Positions 1 to 8,649 are shown, numbered from the stretch's first letter. The stretch is DNA of 64,000 bases from Streptomyces sp. ISL-98 (GCF_018614055.1 NZ_JAGGPB010000042.1:1-64000); one strand, 5' to 3'. The notes: generated by a model from the sequence alone, not told the origin. A program made the numbers and translations.

Positions 1-101
1 GCGTTAGAGCGATAGTCCGGCGTGTGCGGCGGAGACGGGAGACGACGGCCGCGCACAGTGGATCGGGGCCGGCCGCGGCCCTCCAGGGAACGGAGACGCC
101 G

Positions 102-512
102 ATGATGGCCACGGACGACATGACGGGCGAGGAGCTCGCCGACAGCCTGCTGCGCGACGTGGGCAACGAACGGATGCGGGCGGCGACCAGGCTCCTGGGC
201 GCTCACCGCGACGGCTTCTGGCTGCGGCGCTTCCTCGACGACCAGGAACTCTCGGACGCTGCCGGGAACCCGCTGATCGACAGCTCGGGCACCCACCCCT
301 CGGTCGACTGGACCGCGCTCGGGCGGCTCATGCTCACCCTCGGCTGGTCGCGCCGGTCCTCCAGCAGCGAGGTCGCCGTGCCGGAGTTCGCCGCCTCCCT
401 CGTGGGCTCCGGCGCCGTACAACTCCAGCAAGTCATCCAAGCCGTCGACGAAGGCGAGTTCCGGCTCCTCGTACGGGCGCTGGAGGAAGCCGCGTACGGC
501 GAAAGGCGCTGA
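102..512 (+). CDS. Hypothetical protein, 136 aa
   Basis: I do not recognise this protein. The start is placed at the first of two adjacent ATG codons at 102 and 105, behind a purine-rich stretch (CAGGGAACGGAG); the open frame reaches further upstream but that part reads as non-coding. The product is acidic and probably mostly helical, with a short polar loop around residues 50-65 and no signal peptide or membrane segment. It stands alone: the next gene is on the other strand more than 300 bases away. Codon use has the strong GC3 bias of a real streptomycete gene, which is the main support. Confidence 0.55.
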   Translation: MMATDDMTGEELADSLLRDVGNERMRAATRLLGAHRDGFWLRRFLDDQELSDAAGNPLIDSSGTHPSVDWTALGRLMLTLGWSRRSSSSEVAVPEFAASLVGSGAVQLQQVIQAVDEGEFRLLVRALEEAAYGERR

Positions 513-780
513 ATCCACGTCGGCGGGCGGGTGATGACGCACGGCCCGGGTGCTTCACCCGGTGCCGCGTAATCCGGCTGAGCCTGTGGCGTCAGGCGGG
601 AGTCGGCGGCGTGGGTGTTGACGCGGGGCGTGTCCTGCCGGGCCTGGTGGGCGTTGGGCGGGTGACGCGGGCACGGGTCGAACCGACCCCACGGGGCTCG
701 TGCTCGTCAGCCGTCCCCGGGCATCCAGCGCTCTGGCGTCCGGGGACGCAGCACGGTCCACCCCTCCGGACCGGACGTGA

Positions 781-812
781 AGGCCCTGGTGTCCACCCGG
801 ACACCAGGGCCT
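781..812 (-). terminator. Intrinsic hairpin terminator
   Basis: A perfect 14-bp stem (arms 781-794 and 799-812) with a 4-base loop lies just beyond the stop codon of the minus-strand IHF-like gene. It has no long T-tract, as is common in Streptomyces. The rest of 513-837 shows no convincing gene. Confidence 0.7.
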
Positions 813-837
813 CCGTGGTCTTGCATGGTGTCGCTGG

Positions 838-1152
838 TCAGGCCGCTGACGGGAAGAGTTCGAGGAGGCGTTCCTTCTGGCGGGCGCCGAGGCCCTGGAC
901 GCGGCGGCGCTCGGAGATGTCGAGGTCGGCCAGGAGCTGGAGGGCGCGGACCTTGCCGATGCCGGGCAGCGACTCCAGCAGGCGGCGGACGTACACCTTG
1001 CCGACGACGGAGTCCTCGCGCTCCAGCACCTCCTTCAAGGTGACCTTGTTCGTCTTGAGGGCTTCGAGGACCGCGCCGCGCTCCTTGCGGACGGCGGCGG
1101 CCTTCTTCAGCGCCTCGGCGCGGGCCTCGGGTGTGAGCGGGGGCAGAGCCAT
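838..1152 (-). CDS. Integration host factor, actinobacterial (mIHF/sIHF) type, 104 aa
   Basis: A small nucleoid-associated, sequence-tolerant DNA-binding protein. The N-terminus MALPPLTPEARAEAL is the signature opening of streptomycete sIHF, and the C-terminal half carries the helix-two-turn-helix core LLESLPGIGKVRALQLL (residues 58-74) followed by the basic RRRVQGLGARQ segment that contacts DNA in the mIHF family. Length matches the family (about 105 aa). The ATG at 1152 is chosen over an upstream ATG at 1182 because the family starts there. Divergent residues in the linker (about 30-50) suggest an accessory paralogue rather than the housekeeping copy; such copies are often carried by plasmids and integrative elements. 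Its start codon lies inside a strong inverted repeat (separate entry). Confidence 0.9.
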   Translation of the reverse strand: MALPPLTPEARAEALKKAAAVRKERGAVLEALKTNKVTLKEVLEREDSVVGKVYVRRLLESLPGIGKVRALQLLADLDISERRRVQGLGARQKERLLELFPSAA

Positions 1153-1200
1153 GATGGGGGCGGTCCTTACGTCGTACGACACGGAACGCCCCCATCATGG
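1149..1200 (-). promoter_or_regulatory. Inverted repeat that pairs over the IHF-like start codon
   Basis: Two perfectly complementary 14-base arms (1149-1162 and 1187-1200) flank a 24-base loop holding the palindrome GTCGTACGAC. In the minus-strand transcript the downstream arm contains the ATG at 1152, so folding would bury the start codon. It could instead be a dyad operator for a DNA-binding protein. The rest of the upstream gap to 1424 shows no gene. Confidence 0.5.
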
Positions 1201-1424
1201 CCCCACACAAAGGGCTTTGACCAGCAGTAATGCGGCTCCGGACACCTCAGCGCCCTTGAGGGCACTGTCCAGCCCCACACTGAGCAGTCGGGCGGCCCGT
1301 CACCAGCCGCAACCAACTGGGGAATTACGTGGAGCCGAAGGTGCCTCCGATGGGGAATTGCATGAACGCTCACAAGGCGCGCCCCTCATGGCTCGGCGGT
1401 CTGGCTGGAGTTGCTGTGTCTCCT

Positions 1425-1891
1425 TCAGATGAGGTGGCGCCCGGAGAGGAACCCACGCCACTCGTTCACAGCTTCTTCGGTGATCTCCAAGACGTCGTGC
1501 TCCTTGCCACCGGACGCAGTGTAGAAGCGGTGCGCTGAGGTGCCCGTGCCGACGAATACGACGACGTCGTTCCGCGCGATTGTCGTGGAGTGGTACCGGT
1601 CTGCGTGCGATGCTGCGGGTCCAGTTTGAAGTGCTTCGAGCCGTTGGCGAGATCTGCACAGAGCTGGAGAGCCGGGCTGCCATCGATCAGGGTGTGCACC
1701 TCAGCCGTCGTCACTCCGCTCGCCGGATCGTTGGTGAGCCAGTCCTTCAGGTGGTGCACGGTTTCGAAGAACGGCAGAACCGCGTCGATTGCAGCGTCAG
1801 TGCCGCCCGGCGCGCCTTTGTAGACGGCCCGCACATCCTCAAGACGGCGGCCTACCCGCTCCCACTGGGACAACCAACCTTGACCAAGCAT
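1425..1891 (-). pseudogene. Hypothetical gene with a single-base frameshift
   Basis: Reading down the minus strand from the ATG at 1891, the frame runs through VYKGAPGGTDAAIDAVLPF and DLANGSKHFKLD, then turns to low-complexity Ser/Thr/Arg, the mark of a lost frame. The adjacent frame picks up convincing protein (NDVVVFVGTGTSAHRFY, then ITEEAVNEWRGFLSGRHLI and a stop at 1425-1427). Restoring one C in the GACCCG run near 1617-1622 joins both halves into one protein of about 155 aa. The 467-base span is not a multiple of three, as expected. The family is unknown to me; DLANGSKH resembles the 'NAxKH' motif of some conserved soluble proteins of unknown function. Decay and sequencing error cannot be separated here. 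Confidence 0.65.
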
Positions 1892-1931
1892 GGAACGAGT
1901 GTGGCAGCAGGAGGAGCCCGCACTAGACATT

Positions 1932-2412
1932 TGATCGTCAGCGACCCGGGTGCACCGCTAGGTTCGAAGACGGTTGCTCAGCCAGCGCCGTGGACGACGC
2001 CGCCGTTCCGCACGATCGTGAAGCCTCCCCCGAAGACCTCGCGGCCGCCGCCCAGATGAAGGAAGAGCCCGGCCACTCCATGCGCCGCGGCTCCATCCAG
2101 GCCCTGCTCGACGCCGGCAACCCGCCCGGGGCCGTCGCCCAGCACTCCCGCCAGGGACGGGGTTGTGGGCTCGGTTCGGGATCGGCTACCCGGCCACGGG
2201 GTCGCCGGACAGCTGGCCGGGAACGGTCGCGGCCCGGGCTGTCCCGACGGACGGCCCGGGCGTGGGCAACCGGGGCGTGAACGTGGACCCGCGGCCCTTC
2301 GACATCTCCACCAACACGGCCCTGGCTGCAGCGCAGTCGCCGGCCGCGCGGTGCCCGCCCCGAGCGGGAGCCACCGGATGGAGCCGACCCAGGCGGCGTA
2401 GTGTGCGGCCCA
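1932..2412. other. Unassigned region, possible gene debris
   Basis: No complete gene is visible. On the + strand about 1990-2160 a short stretch with protein-like composition (REASPEDLAAAAQMKEEPG, then IQALLDAGNPPGAVA) looks like a remnant of a small helical protein, but it has no good start and degenerates after 2160. Confidence 0.25.
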
Positions 2413-2480
2413 GCACTCCCGAAGCTGTTGCGAAGTGACAAATAGCTCTGTGTAATCGACATTCTGGTCCTCATCCAGCA
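2413..2480 (+). repeat. 68-bp repeat, left copy
   Basis: This stretch matches 3605-3672 in inverse orientation with 66 of 68 bases identical. It contains a TAG stop followed by CTCTGTGTAATCGACATTCTGG. The repeat core, without its outer 34 bases, occurs a third time in direct orientation at 3447-3476. Confidence 0.9.
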
Positions 2481-2647
2481 GCGTCCAGACGTCGAGGCGA
2501 CCCCTCTGTACCGGTCAGGCGGACTGGAGCACCTCGCCCGGCTCCGTGAAAGCGGCGTGCTCGGTTCCCCGAAGCCGTCCGCGGTGTTCACTGAGGTCAA
2601 CACGAAGTAAAATTCCGCGCATTGATCCGCTTAGCCTAGGAGGAATC

Positions 2648-3454
2648 GTGCTGCCAGAGACTCTGACCGCGGTGGCCTCGATGGCAGGGACCGCAGTAGT
2701 ACGGGCTGCTGGTACCGACGCCTGGACCAACTTCCGAGGCCGATTCAGCCGGACGCTGGGGCGAGGCGAGGAGCAGGCCGCGAACGGCGAGCTCGCACGG
2801 CTTGACCGAACGGCTGCTGAGCTTGCCTCTGCCGATCCGGCGGAGGCCGACGCAGTGAGGGCGTATCAGGCTGGAGTGTGGTGCACCCGGGTAGAGCTGG
2901 CGTTGGAGAACCTCGAAGAGTCGCAGCGAGAGACGTTCGCAGCCGAGCTGCGTGCCGCCGCGGAAGAGGTCGTTGGCAATGACTCGAATCGGCAGGTCGG
3001 GAACAGCACCGTCAGCACAGACGGCCGCACGACCGGCGGTGAGGACGCTTCCAGTGTGGCAACGAAAGTAGGAATGTGGATCGGTATCGCGGTGTCGCTC
3101 CTTGCGGTGCTGGCGTTTTTCGGCATTAACGGTGTTGGCGACCTTGATTTCAGGACAAAGAAGGTCTCCGAGCTCAAAGCCTGCGAGCTGGCCAATGACG
3201 TCTGGACAGAGTATTTTCCGGCTCGGGATGCTGATCCGGAGGAATTTCGCACTTACGCTGACAAGCTTGCGAAGGTGAAGGAAAGAACCGACGGCGACTC
3301 GTGGTTGCATTGGTTTCTGGAGAGCGATATTGAGTATCAAAATGGCTGGGCTAGCAGTGCGGAAGACTATCCTGAGGGGATAGAGGGGGATCCAGATCCT
3401 CCTGATTCGAGTTCCTGGATAGAACACTGCGAGGAGATAGCCGAGAACAAGTAG
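2648..3454 (+). CDS. Hypothetical membrane protein, 268 aa
   Basis: The GTG at 2648 follows an excellent ribosome site (CTAGGAGGAATC). The N-terminal region (LPETLTAVASMAGTAVVRAAGTDAW) is a pattern I recognise from a large family of streptomycete membrane proteins of unknown function. It is followed by a helical, acidic stretch (residues 40-115), one clear transmembrane segment (about 140-160, MWIGIAVSLLAVLAFFGI), and a 100-residue C-terminal domain rich in Trp, Asp and Glu. Codon use is markedly less GC-rich than in neighbouring genes (many AAG, GAT, TTT, ATT), suggesting recent transfer. The stop codon lies inside a copy of the 68-bp repeat, and inverted copies enclose the whole gene, so it may have moved as a cassette. 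Function unknown. Confidence 0.8.
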   Translation: MLPETLTAVASMAGTAVVRAAGTDAWTNFRGRFSRTLGRGEEQAANGELARLDRTAAELASADPAEADAVRAYQAGVWCTRVELALENLEESQRETFAAELRAAAEEVVGNDSNRQVGNSTVSTDGRTTGGEDASSVATKVGMWIGIAVSLLAVLAFFGINGVGDLDFRTKKVSELKACELANDVWTEYFPARDADPEEFRTYADKLAKVKERTDGDSWLHWFLESDIEYQNGWASSAEDYPEGIEGDPDPPDSSSWIEHCEEIAENK

Positions 3455-3510
3455 CTCTGTGTAATCGACATTCTGGCTTCCTCCAGCAGCATCCAGACCT
3501 CGATCAAGTC
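3447..3510 (+). repeat. Partial third copy of the 68-bp repeat
   Basis: Bases 3447-3476 match the repeat core exactly, and similarity continues imperfectly to about 3510 compared with the left copy at 2445-2508. It begins at the last codons of the membrane-protein gene and supplies its stop. On the minus strand 3478-3585 reads GVPREWEPEDLIEVWMLLEE, which resembles the N-terminus of a DUF4158/Tn3-family transposase as I remember it; that link is tentative. Confidence 0.75.
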
Positions 3511-3604
3511 CTCCGGTTCCCACTCACGAGGCACGCCCAGCTCCTTCCCTCGATCACCACTACGCGACCAAGGTGATGCGAGCACAACAGAGGCAGGGCC
3601 AGAG

Positions 3605-3672
3605 TGCTGGATGAGGACCAGAATGTCGATTACACAGAGCTACTTGTCACTTCGCGACAGCTTCGGGAGTGC
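3605..3672 (-). repeat. 68-bp repeat, right inverted copy
   Basis: This is the inverted partner of 2413-2480, with two mismatches. On the minus strand it encodes the last residues (ALPKLSRSDK) and the stop of an exonuclease fragment. Confidence 0.9.
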
Positions 3673-3849
3673 AGTGCAGGAGTCCATCAGGCAGTACCAG
3701 TTGTCCCAGGGCTCGAGGTGCATCGGCTGCTTGCCGGCCCGCCGGGTGTCGCCGAGGACGATGTTGCGGTCGAAGGAACTGTTGTACGCACAGATGACAC
3801 GGTCGCGGGTCACCTTGCAGAGCCGGGGCAGCACGTTCTCCCACGGCCG
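3640..3849 (-). pseudogene. 3'-5' exonuclease (DnaQ/RNase T-like) fragment
   Basis: The minus strand encodes about 57 residues of clear exonuclease sequence: an ENVLPRLCKVTRDRVICAYN segment, then SSFDRNIVLGDTRRAGKQP, then DNWYCLMDS. The AYNxxFD pattern is the ExoII motif of DEDDh exonucleases, and the following 'WxCxM' block is also typical of them. The N-terminal ExoI (DxE) part is not found upstream and the C-terminal ExoIII (HxxxxD) part is missing, because the frame runs into the 68-bp repeat and stops. A remnant, most likely of a gene from an integrative element. Confidence 0.7.
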
Positions 3850-4039
3850 CCCCCCCCAACGTCCTCGTCGGACAGGCCGTGCACCCAACTGGAGATCCGA
3901 CGGGTTCCCGTACAGCCCTCGCGTGTACATACACGCTGTTCGTGCTGGTTGTGGCTCTGCGGGGCCGGTCCACACGAACGTGTGAGGTTCTCGCGGTTAC
4001 TGGCAGATTCCTGGAGATCGGCCCGTAATTTGCTGGCTC

Positions 4040-5008
4040 GTGGCGGATTCCGGGACTCGTCGCTTCTCGCTCATCACGGGCGCGAGCGGTACGGGCGTAC
4101 AGGACGAGGCCCGGCCGGAGGCCGGGCTTGCCGACGTGTTCACGCTTCAGCGGAAGGCGGCCGAGACCTCCACGCCGGCGGACGAGCGGGCCCTGTTCCA
4201 GGACACGCTCGCCGAGTACTGCTGGGCGAGGGACGTGGCGGGGTTGTCCGCGAAGACGCTCCAGGCCCTGGTGGCGCCGGTGCTCGAACTCTGCTCGTTC
4301 TACGACGTCGTCCCGTGGCGACTGACCTCGCGTGACCTGGACCGGTACTTCGCCGGCCCGGGCAAGCCGGGTCGGCATACGACGCTGCGATCCAAGCTGA
4401 CGAAGATCGACGGCTACTTCGCCTTCCTCGAACAGCGCTACGCGGGCGAGATCCTGCGGCGGTTCGGGGCGGCGGTGGAGTCGCCCATCGACCCGTTCAA
4501 CCGGCCGCGGCACCGCGGCGACTTCGGGTTGAGGATCCCGCCGTCCGCGCGGGCCCTGAAGGAGTTCTTCGGCTCCTGGCGGGACGCGCTGCCGACCGAG
4601 CGGAAGTATCCGGTGGCCGCCCGGAACTACGTGATGTCCAAGCTGACCTACATCTCCGGGGTTCGGGCCGCCGAGCTCTGCGCGGTGCGGATGGGAGACG
4701 TTCACTGGGAGAACGGCCAGTGGGGCCGCTTCCTCGTCTTCGGCAAGGGAGCCCGCGGCTCCGGACCACGCGAGCGCGAGGCGTTTCTGTTCCAGGAGGG
4801 CCGTGATCTTCTGTGGTGGTACATCGAGGAGATCCGCGGCGAGTTCCGCGACGACGCGAGCGATCCGCACGCACCGCTGTTCCCCTCCGAGCGGCTGCCG
4901 AAGGCGATCGCGGCGCTGAACATGCCGATCGCCCCGGCGGTGCTGCCAGACACCTTCCGGAGGGCCCTGAAGGCCGCTTCCAAGCAGTACTTGACAGACA
5001 TCCCATGA
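4040..5008 (+). pseudogene. Tyrosine recombinase (XerC/D-type), C-terminally truncated
   Basis: An N-terminal SAM-like core-binding domain (about residues 45-150) is followed by the start of the catalytic domain, with the first catalytic arginine in YISGVRAAELC (near residue 210) and the beta-hairpin lysine in FGKGARGSG (near 236). The usual HxxR box, second His/Trp and nucleophilic Tyr are absent: the frame ends at LTDIP about 10 bases before the stop codon of the neighbouring IS110 transposase. The gene is therefore catalytically dead, most simply because an IS110 landed in it. The rest of the gene is not found on the far side of the IS (6.3-6.5 kb), so part was deleted. It may be the former integrase of the element holding the 68-bp repeats; that is inference. 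Confidence 0.8.
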
Positions 5009-5017
5009 GCTGGAGTG

Positions 5018-6250
5018 TCAAGCGGCGAGTGCGTGGGCTCGGTGGGACCAAGCTGTCGCCTCGTCGTACGGTGTGCCGGTTTTGAGGCAGCCGTGCAGGA
5101 TGCCGACGAGCCGGTTGGCGAGTTGGCGCAGGGCGGCGTTGAATTCGATGCCGCGAGCTCGTTGCCGTTCGTAGTAGGCCCTGGCTCCGGCGGAGACTCG
5201 CAGCGCGGAGAAGGCCTGGGCGATCAGGGAGTCGATGAGCCGGTCGTTGCGAACAAAGCGGGCGGTCACGACTTTCTTCTTGCCGGAGGCGCGGGTGATG
5301 GGGCTGGTGCCGGCGTAGTTCTTGCGGGCCTTGGCGCTGGCGTAGCGGTGCGGGTCGTCGCCGAACTCTGCGAGGACCCGGGCGCTGAGCATCGGGCCCA
5401 GTCCGGGCTGGGAGCGGATGATCTCAGCGTTCGGGTGCCGGCCGAAGTAGTCCTCGACCTGCCCGTGCACGAAGTTGACCTGCTCGTTCAAGGTGACCAG
5501 CAGCGCGACGAGCGCGCGTACCGAGTCGGCGTAGGCCGCAGTCACAGCGGCGGGCTGACCCAGGTGCTTGGCGCGCAGCACGGCCTGGATCCTGGTGGCC
5601 TTGTCGGCGATGTTGCGCCGGCGGGCGCGCTTGAGGGCCGCGCTGATCTGCGTGGTCGTCAGCTTTGCCGCGGCCGCCGGATCAGGTGCCTTGGCCAGCA
5701 GCTCCAGGACGTCGGGCGCGTCCAGGTCCTCGAACGCCTCCAGGGCGGCGGGGAAGTAGTCGAGCAGGGCGTGCCGCAGCCGCTGCGTGGTGCGGGTCCG
5801 TTCCCAGATCAGGGTCTTGTGGATGCGCGTCACCACCTTGACCGCTTCGGCGTCGGCGGTGTCCCCGGAGATCGGGCGGAGCTGGTGGGAGTCGGTGCGC
5901 ACCATGTCGGCGAGCACGTGCGCGTCGGCCGCGTCGCTCTTGGCCCCTGACACCGCCAAGCGTTCCCGGTACCGGGAGGCCTGCAGCGGGTTGACCGCAT
6001 ACACCGTGTAGCCGGCAACGATCAGCGCCTGCACCCACGGGCCCCGATCGGTCTCGATCCCGATCACCACCTCGTCCTTGCTGTCCTCACCGAGCTCGGC
6101 ACCGATCATCGCGTGCAACCGTTCGATTCCCGCCACGCCCTCCGGCAGCCGAGCCTTGGATAACCGGCGTCCTGCGGCGTCCATCAACTCGACGTCGTGG
6201 TGGTCCTGGGCCCAGTCGTCCCCAACGAACAGCAACTCGTCCTCCGTCAT
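5018..6250 (-). CDS. IS110-family transposase, 410 aa
   Basis: A complete transposase of the RuvC-like DEDD type. The N-terminal domain has the DDWAQDHHDVEL start and the SDAADAHVLADMVR block; the C-terminal Transposase_20 domain has SQPGLGPMLSARVLAEFGD and a GTSPITRASGKKKVV segment holding the serine expected of the family. The length is normal and I see no internal stop. IS110 elements lack classical inverted repeats, so the element ends are not fixed; the transposase abuts the truncated tyrosine recombinase on its 3' side. The stretch 6251-6492 beyond its start contains no gene, but a 9-base inverted pair (CCTAATAAG at 6294 and its complement near 6472). Confidence 0.95.
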   Translation of the reverse strand: MTEDELLFVGDDWAQDHHDVELMDAAGRRLSKARLPEGVAGIERLHAMIGAELGEDSKDEVVIGIETDRGPWVQALIVAGYTVYAVNPLQASRYRERLAVSGAKSDAADAHVLADMVRTDSHQLRPISGDTADAEAVKVVTRIHKTLIWERTRTTQRLRHALLDYFPAALEAFEDLDAPDVLELLAKAPDPAAAAKLTTTQISAALKRARRRNIADKATRIQAVLRAKHLGQPAAVTAAYADSVRALVALLVTLNEQVNFVHGQVEDYFGRHPNAEIIRSQPGLGPMLSARVLAEFGDDPHRYASAKARKNYAGTSPITRASGKKKVVTARFVRNDRLIDSLIAQAFSALRVSAGARAYYERQRARGIEFNAALRQLANRLVGILHGCLKTGTPYDEATAWSHRAHALAA

Positions 6251-6492
6251 CGACCTCGATCGGCAGTAGCCCGCAGGAGAACCATCAGCGACCTAATAAG
6301 GCTGTGCTCACTCCGCAACCGGGCGGGCACGACATCCCATCAGCGATTTCACTCCTGGCTGACCGGCAGGGGCACGATCTGTCAACAGGACTCGATGTCC
6401 AGGGAACAAAGGGTGCTCACCTGCCGGTGGCTACCGGGCACCGAGTCTGCCGGATGGAGCCTCGGTAGGTCTTATTAGGGAACGGCGACCAC

Positions 6493-6840
6493 ATGGGCCA
6501 CCCCCTGTACTGCGGGCTCACCCTGGAGAACTTCACCGACCGGCGGAAGGCCGAACGCGCCTCGACCGCCGGGCAACTCCACATGCGCGACGCCGCTGCA
6601 CGCGTCCTCCGCATTCGCGCATCGGACTTCGACCACCTGGTTCGTGCCGGACTCCTGACCCACGCGGCCACCGCCCGCTCCGGCTGGAACAAGCACGACG
6701 TCGTCCTGCTCTACCGCCAGGCCGACCTGGACCGGCTCGCCCGAAGCCGCCGTATCGACTGGGATGCCGTCCGCGTGACCCCCGAGGGCCATCGGTCCCC
6801 GCTTGCCGCGCTCCCCACCCAGCAGGCGGCCGGGCGATGA
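6493..6840 (+). CDS. Hypothetical protein, 115 aa
   Basis: A small basic protein with a central helical region, HMRDAAARVLRIRASDFDHLVRAGLL (about residues 30-56), that resembles a helix-turn-helix or excisionase-like fold, followed by a WNKHDVVLLYRQADLDRLARS segment. A DNA-binding role is possible but unproven. The ATG at 6493 has no strong ribosome site, so the true start may lie elsewhere or have been lost to the IS110 upstream. Its stop overlaps the ATG of the next gene (ATGA at 6837-6840), so the two are translationally coupled. I recall similar proteins in many Streptomyces genomes without assigned function. Confidence 0.65.
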   Translation: MGHPLYCGLTLENFTDRRKAERASTAGQLHMRDAAARVLRIRASDFDHLVRAGLLTHAATARSGWNKHDVVLLYRQADLDRLARSRRIDWDAVRVTPEGHRSPLAALPTQQAAGR

Positions 6841-7201
6841 CGGCGACTGAGCCGGGCACGGACTGGTACGCCGAAGTCGCGGCGGGCTGGGCGGCGCTGC
6901 AACGTGCCGAGGACGAGAAGTGGTGTATCCCTGAGGGCGGGCTGTTCCGCACCCACTGCGGGCGGTGGGTCGACGGTGCCGGCCGGGACTGCCCCCGGGT
7001 GATCGCACACTCCGGGCCGTGCGGGCTTCCGCCGGACAGCGAGGACGACGGTTGCCGCCGCGACTGCCCCGAGGGCGAGTGCTACTGCCCGATCCCCGGG
7101 GAAAGCCCGATCAACCCGGCCTGCGGGACCTCCAGTCGTCGGTGTGCGACTACGGGTGCGGCTGCTGCACCCTGTGCGTCGGATGCCACTGCTGGGAGTA
7201 G
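6837..7201 (+). pseudogene. Cysteine-rich hypothetical protein, probable frameshift
   Basis: From the coupled ATG at 6837 the frame encodes WYAEVAAGWAALQRAEDEKW and then a Cys-rich stretch (THCGRWVDGAGRDCPRV, HSGPCGLPP, DCPEGECYCPI). Near 7100-7125 the good frame moves by one base: the adjacent frame gives VCDYGCGCCTLCVGCHCWE and stops at 7201. Joining the two gives a compact protein of about 121 aa with more than 15 cysteines, consistent with one or two zinc-binding knuckles. The unshifted frame continues to 7532 but turns into Arg/Ala-rich noise. A single-base indel is the simplest reading. The role is unknown. The stretch 7202-7528 shows no other gene. Confidence 0.6.
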
Positions 7202-7528
7202 CCCCGTCCTGAGACCTCGCCTTCGCGGCCCCGGCGCCGCTGACCATGTCCTGCTGTGTGTGTCTTTGGCCATCGGTTCCGGCCCCGGTCGCGGAGCGGT
7301 AGGGTGCGGGCAGGTCGACGCATCGGCCCAAGCCCGCACCCCGGCCCATGACCGGGCGCGCCACGGCGAAGGTGCCCGCGGACTCTCACACGAGGTTCCG
7401 GTCTGTGCAGCATCAGTGCGAGGTGTACGTCAACTCCCGGCGGCCACACAGCCGTTGGGCCTTCCGCATGCTGCTCTTCATCGCGCGCATCGGGTCATGG
7501 GGCCGGAGCGCGGAAATGAGAGAGCCGT

Positions 7529-8616
7529 ATGACCAAGAGCCGCGGCCGCAAGAGCCGGGCGAGGAACAAGAGCCGCAACCGGGGCGCCGCGTACGCCGCC
7601 GCCAACGCCGCACCCTCCACCAGCACGACAGCGGTCCGACGGACAAGGACCTCCAGCTGGCCGACCCCAGCCGGTGGGGGGTCGAGACCGTGCCGGACAT
7701 GCGGACGGCGTCCGCGCTGATCGGCGCATGCGTCGAGCGGTGCGCACCGTGCCAGCAGTCCCTTGCCGCGAAGCTCCTCGATGAGGACCCGATCGTGCTG
7801 GCGGTGACGGCCGGATCCGTCTACAGTCTGCACGCCGCTCACGAGCCGGGTGCGGGGAGCCTCGCCTCCCGGCCAACCCAGGTGTTCTTCCGCCTCGTTC
7901 AGCAGGCCCGCGACCACGGCGGCGACGCCCGGATGATGCGCGCCGGGGTCGAGATGATGAACCGCGGCGACCGTGCGGCGCTCCTGGAGGACGCGCTGGA
8001 CCTGTGGACGTTCTACGGCCACAAGTTCCCCGGCCTGATGCGCGGCCAGGACGCCGGCCCGGAGAACCTGGCGGACATCACCATCACCGTGCCGGGCAGC
8101 GAGCCGCAGGACGCCGGCCCGGGCACGGTGGTCGATGTCTCCGGTCTCATCCACCCTGCCACGTACGGCGCCCGGGCCGATATGACGGTGACCGGCTTCG
8201 GCCGCGTCGCCTCGGTCGCGCTGTTCCCGCACCCCCAGACACCCGAGGCCGGATACGACGACCTGCGCGAGCGCTGCGCCTGGGAGCCCCTCATTCCCCA
8301 GGGTCTGCCCGAGGAGGATCCGGCCTGGGTAGTGAAGGTCGACCAGGCGAGTGGCGCCCTGCTCGGCATCGTCCGGCTGCTGGATGCCACCCTGCTGCCC
8401 GACCAGCCGCACTGGGAGTGGCGCAGCGACGTCTACGACGTCATCTTGTGGCGGGCCCCGGTGCTGAAGCCGGTATCCGCCACCTGGCTTGAGGCCGCCC
8501 GCGACCGGGGCTCTGCCCTGCTGTACGGACCGCTCGATGCGACCGGCGCGACGCCCGCCGACCCGGCCCGCCTGCTGTCCGTGCACGCGCGCTGCCACTT
8601 CACCGACCGCCTGTAA
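7529..8616 (+). pseudogene. Conserved hypothetical protein, frameshift near the 5' end
   Basis: The ATG at 7529 opens MTKSRGRKSRARNKS, a basic N-terminus I recognise from a widespread streptomycete hypothetical family, and runs to GAAYAAANAA near 7608. There the coding signal moves by one frame into LHQHDSGPTDKDLQLADPSRWG and then continues unbroken to 8616, giving about 360 residues overall. One missing base around 7609-7613 would repair it. The main body is soluble, acidic and helical, with no motif I can name. Starting instead at 7348 in the second frame would add an implausible basic leader. It precedes 8650-9039 by 33 bases, probably in one operon. Decay or sequencing error are both possible. 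Confidence 0.65.
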
Positions 8617-8649
8617 CTCACACCCGCGCCAAGGAGAACCCGGATCAGC

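Noticed and set aside
2413..3672. Integron-type attC gene cassettes
   Set aside because: Repeats sit at gene ends as in cassettes, but there is no IntI-type integrase, the copies are in mixed orientation and lack the R''/R' core sites.
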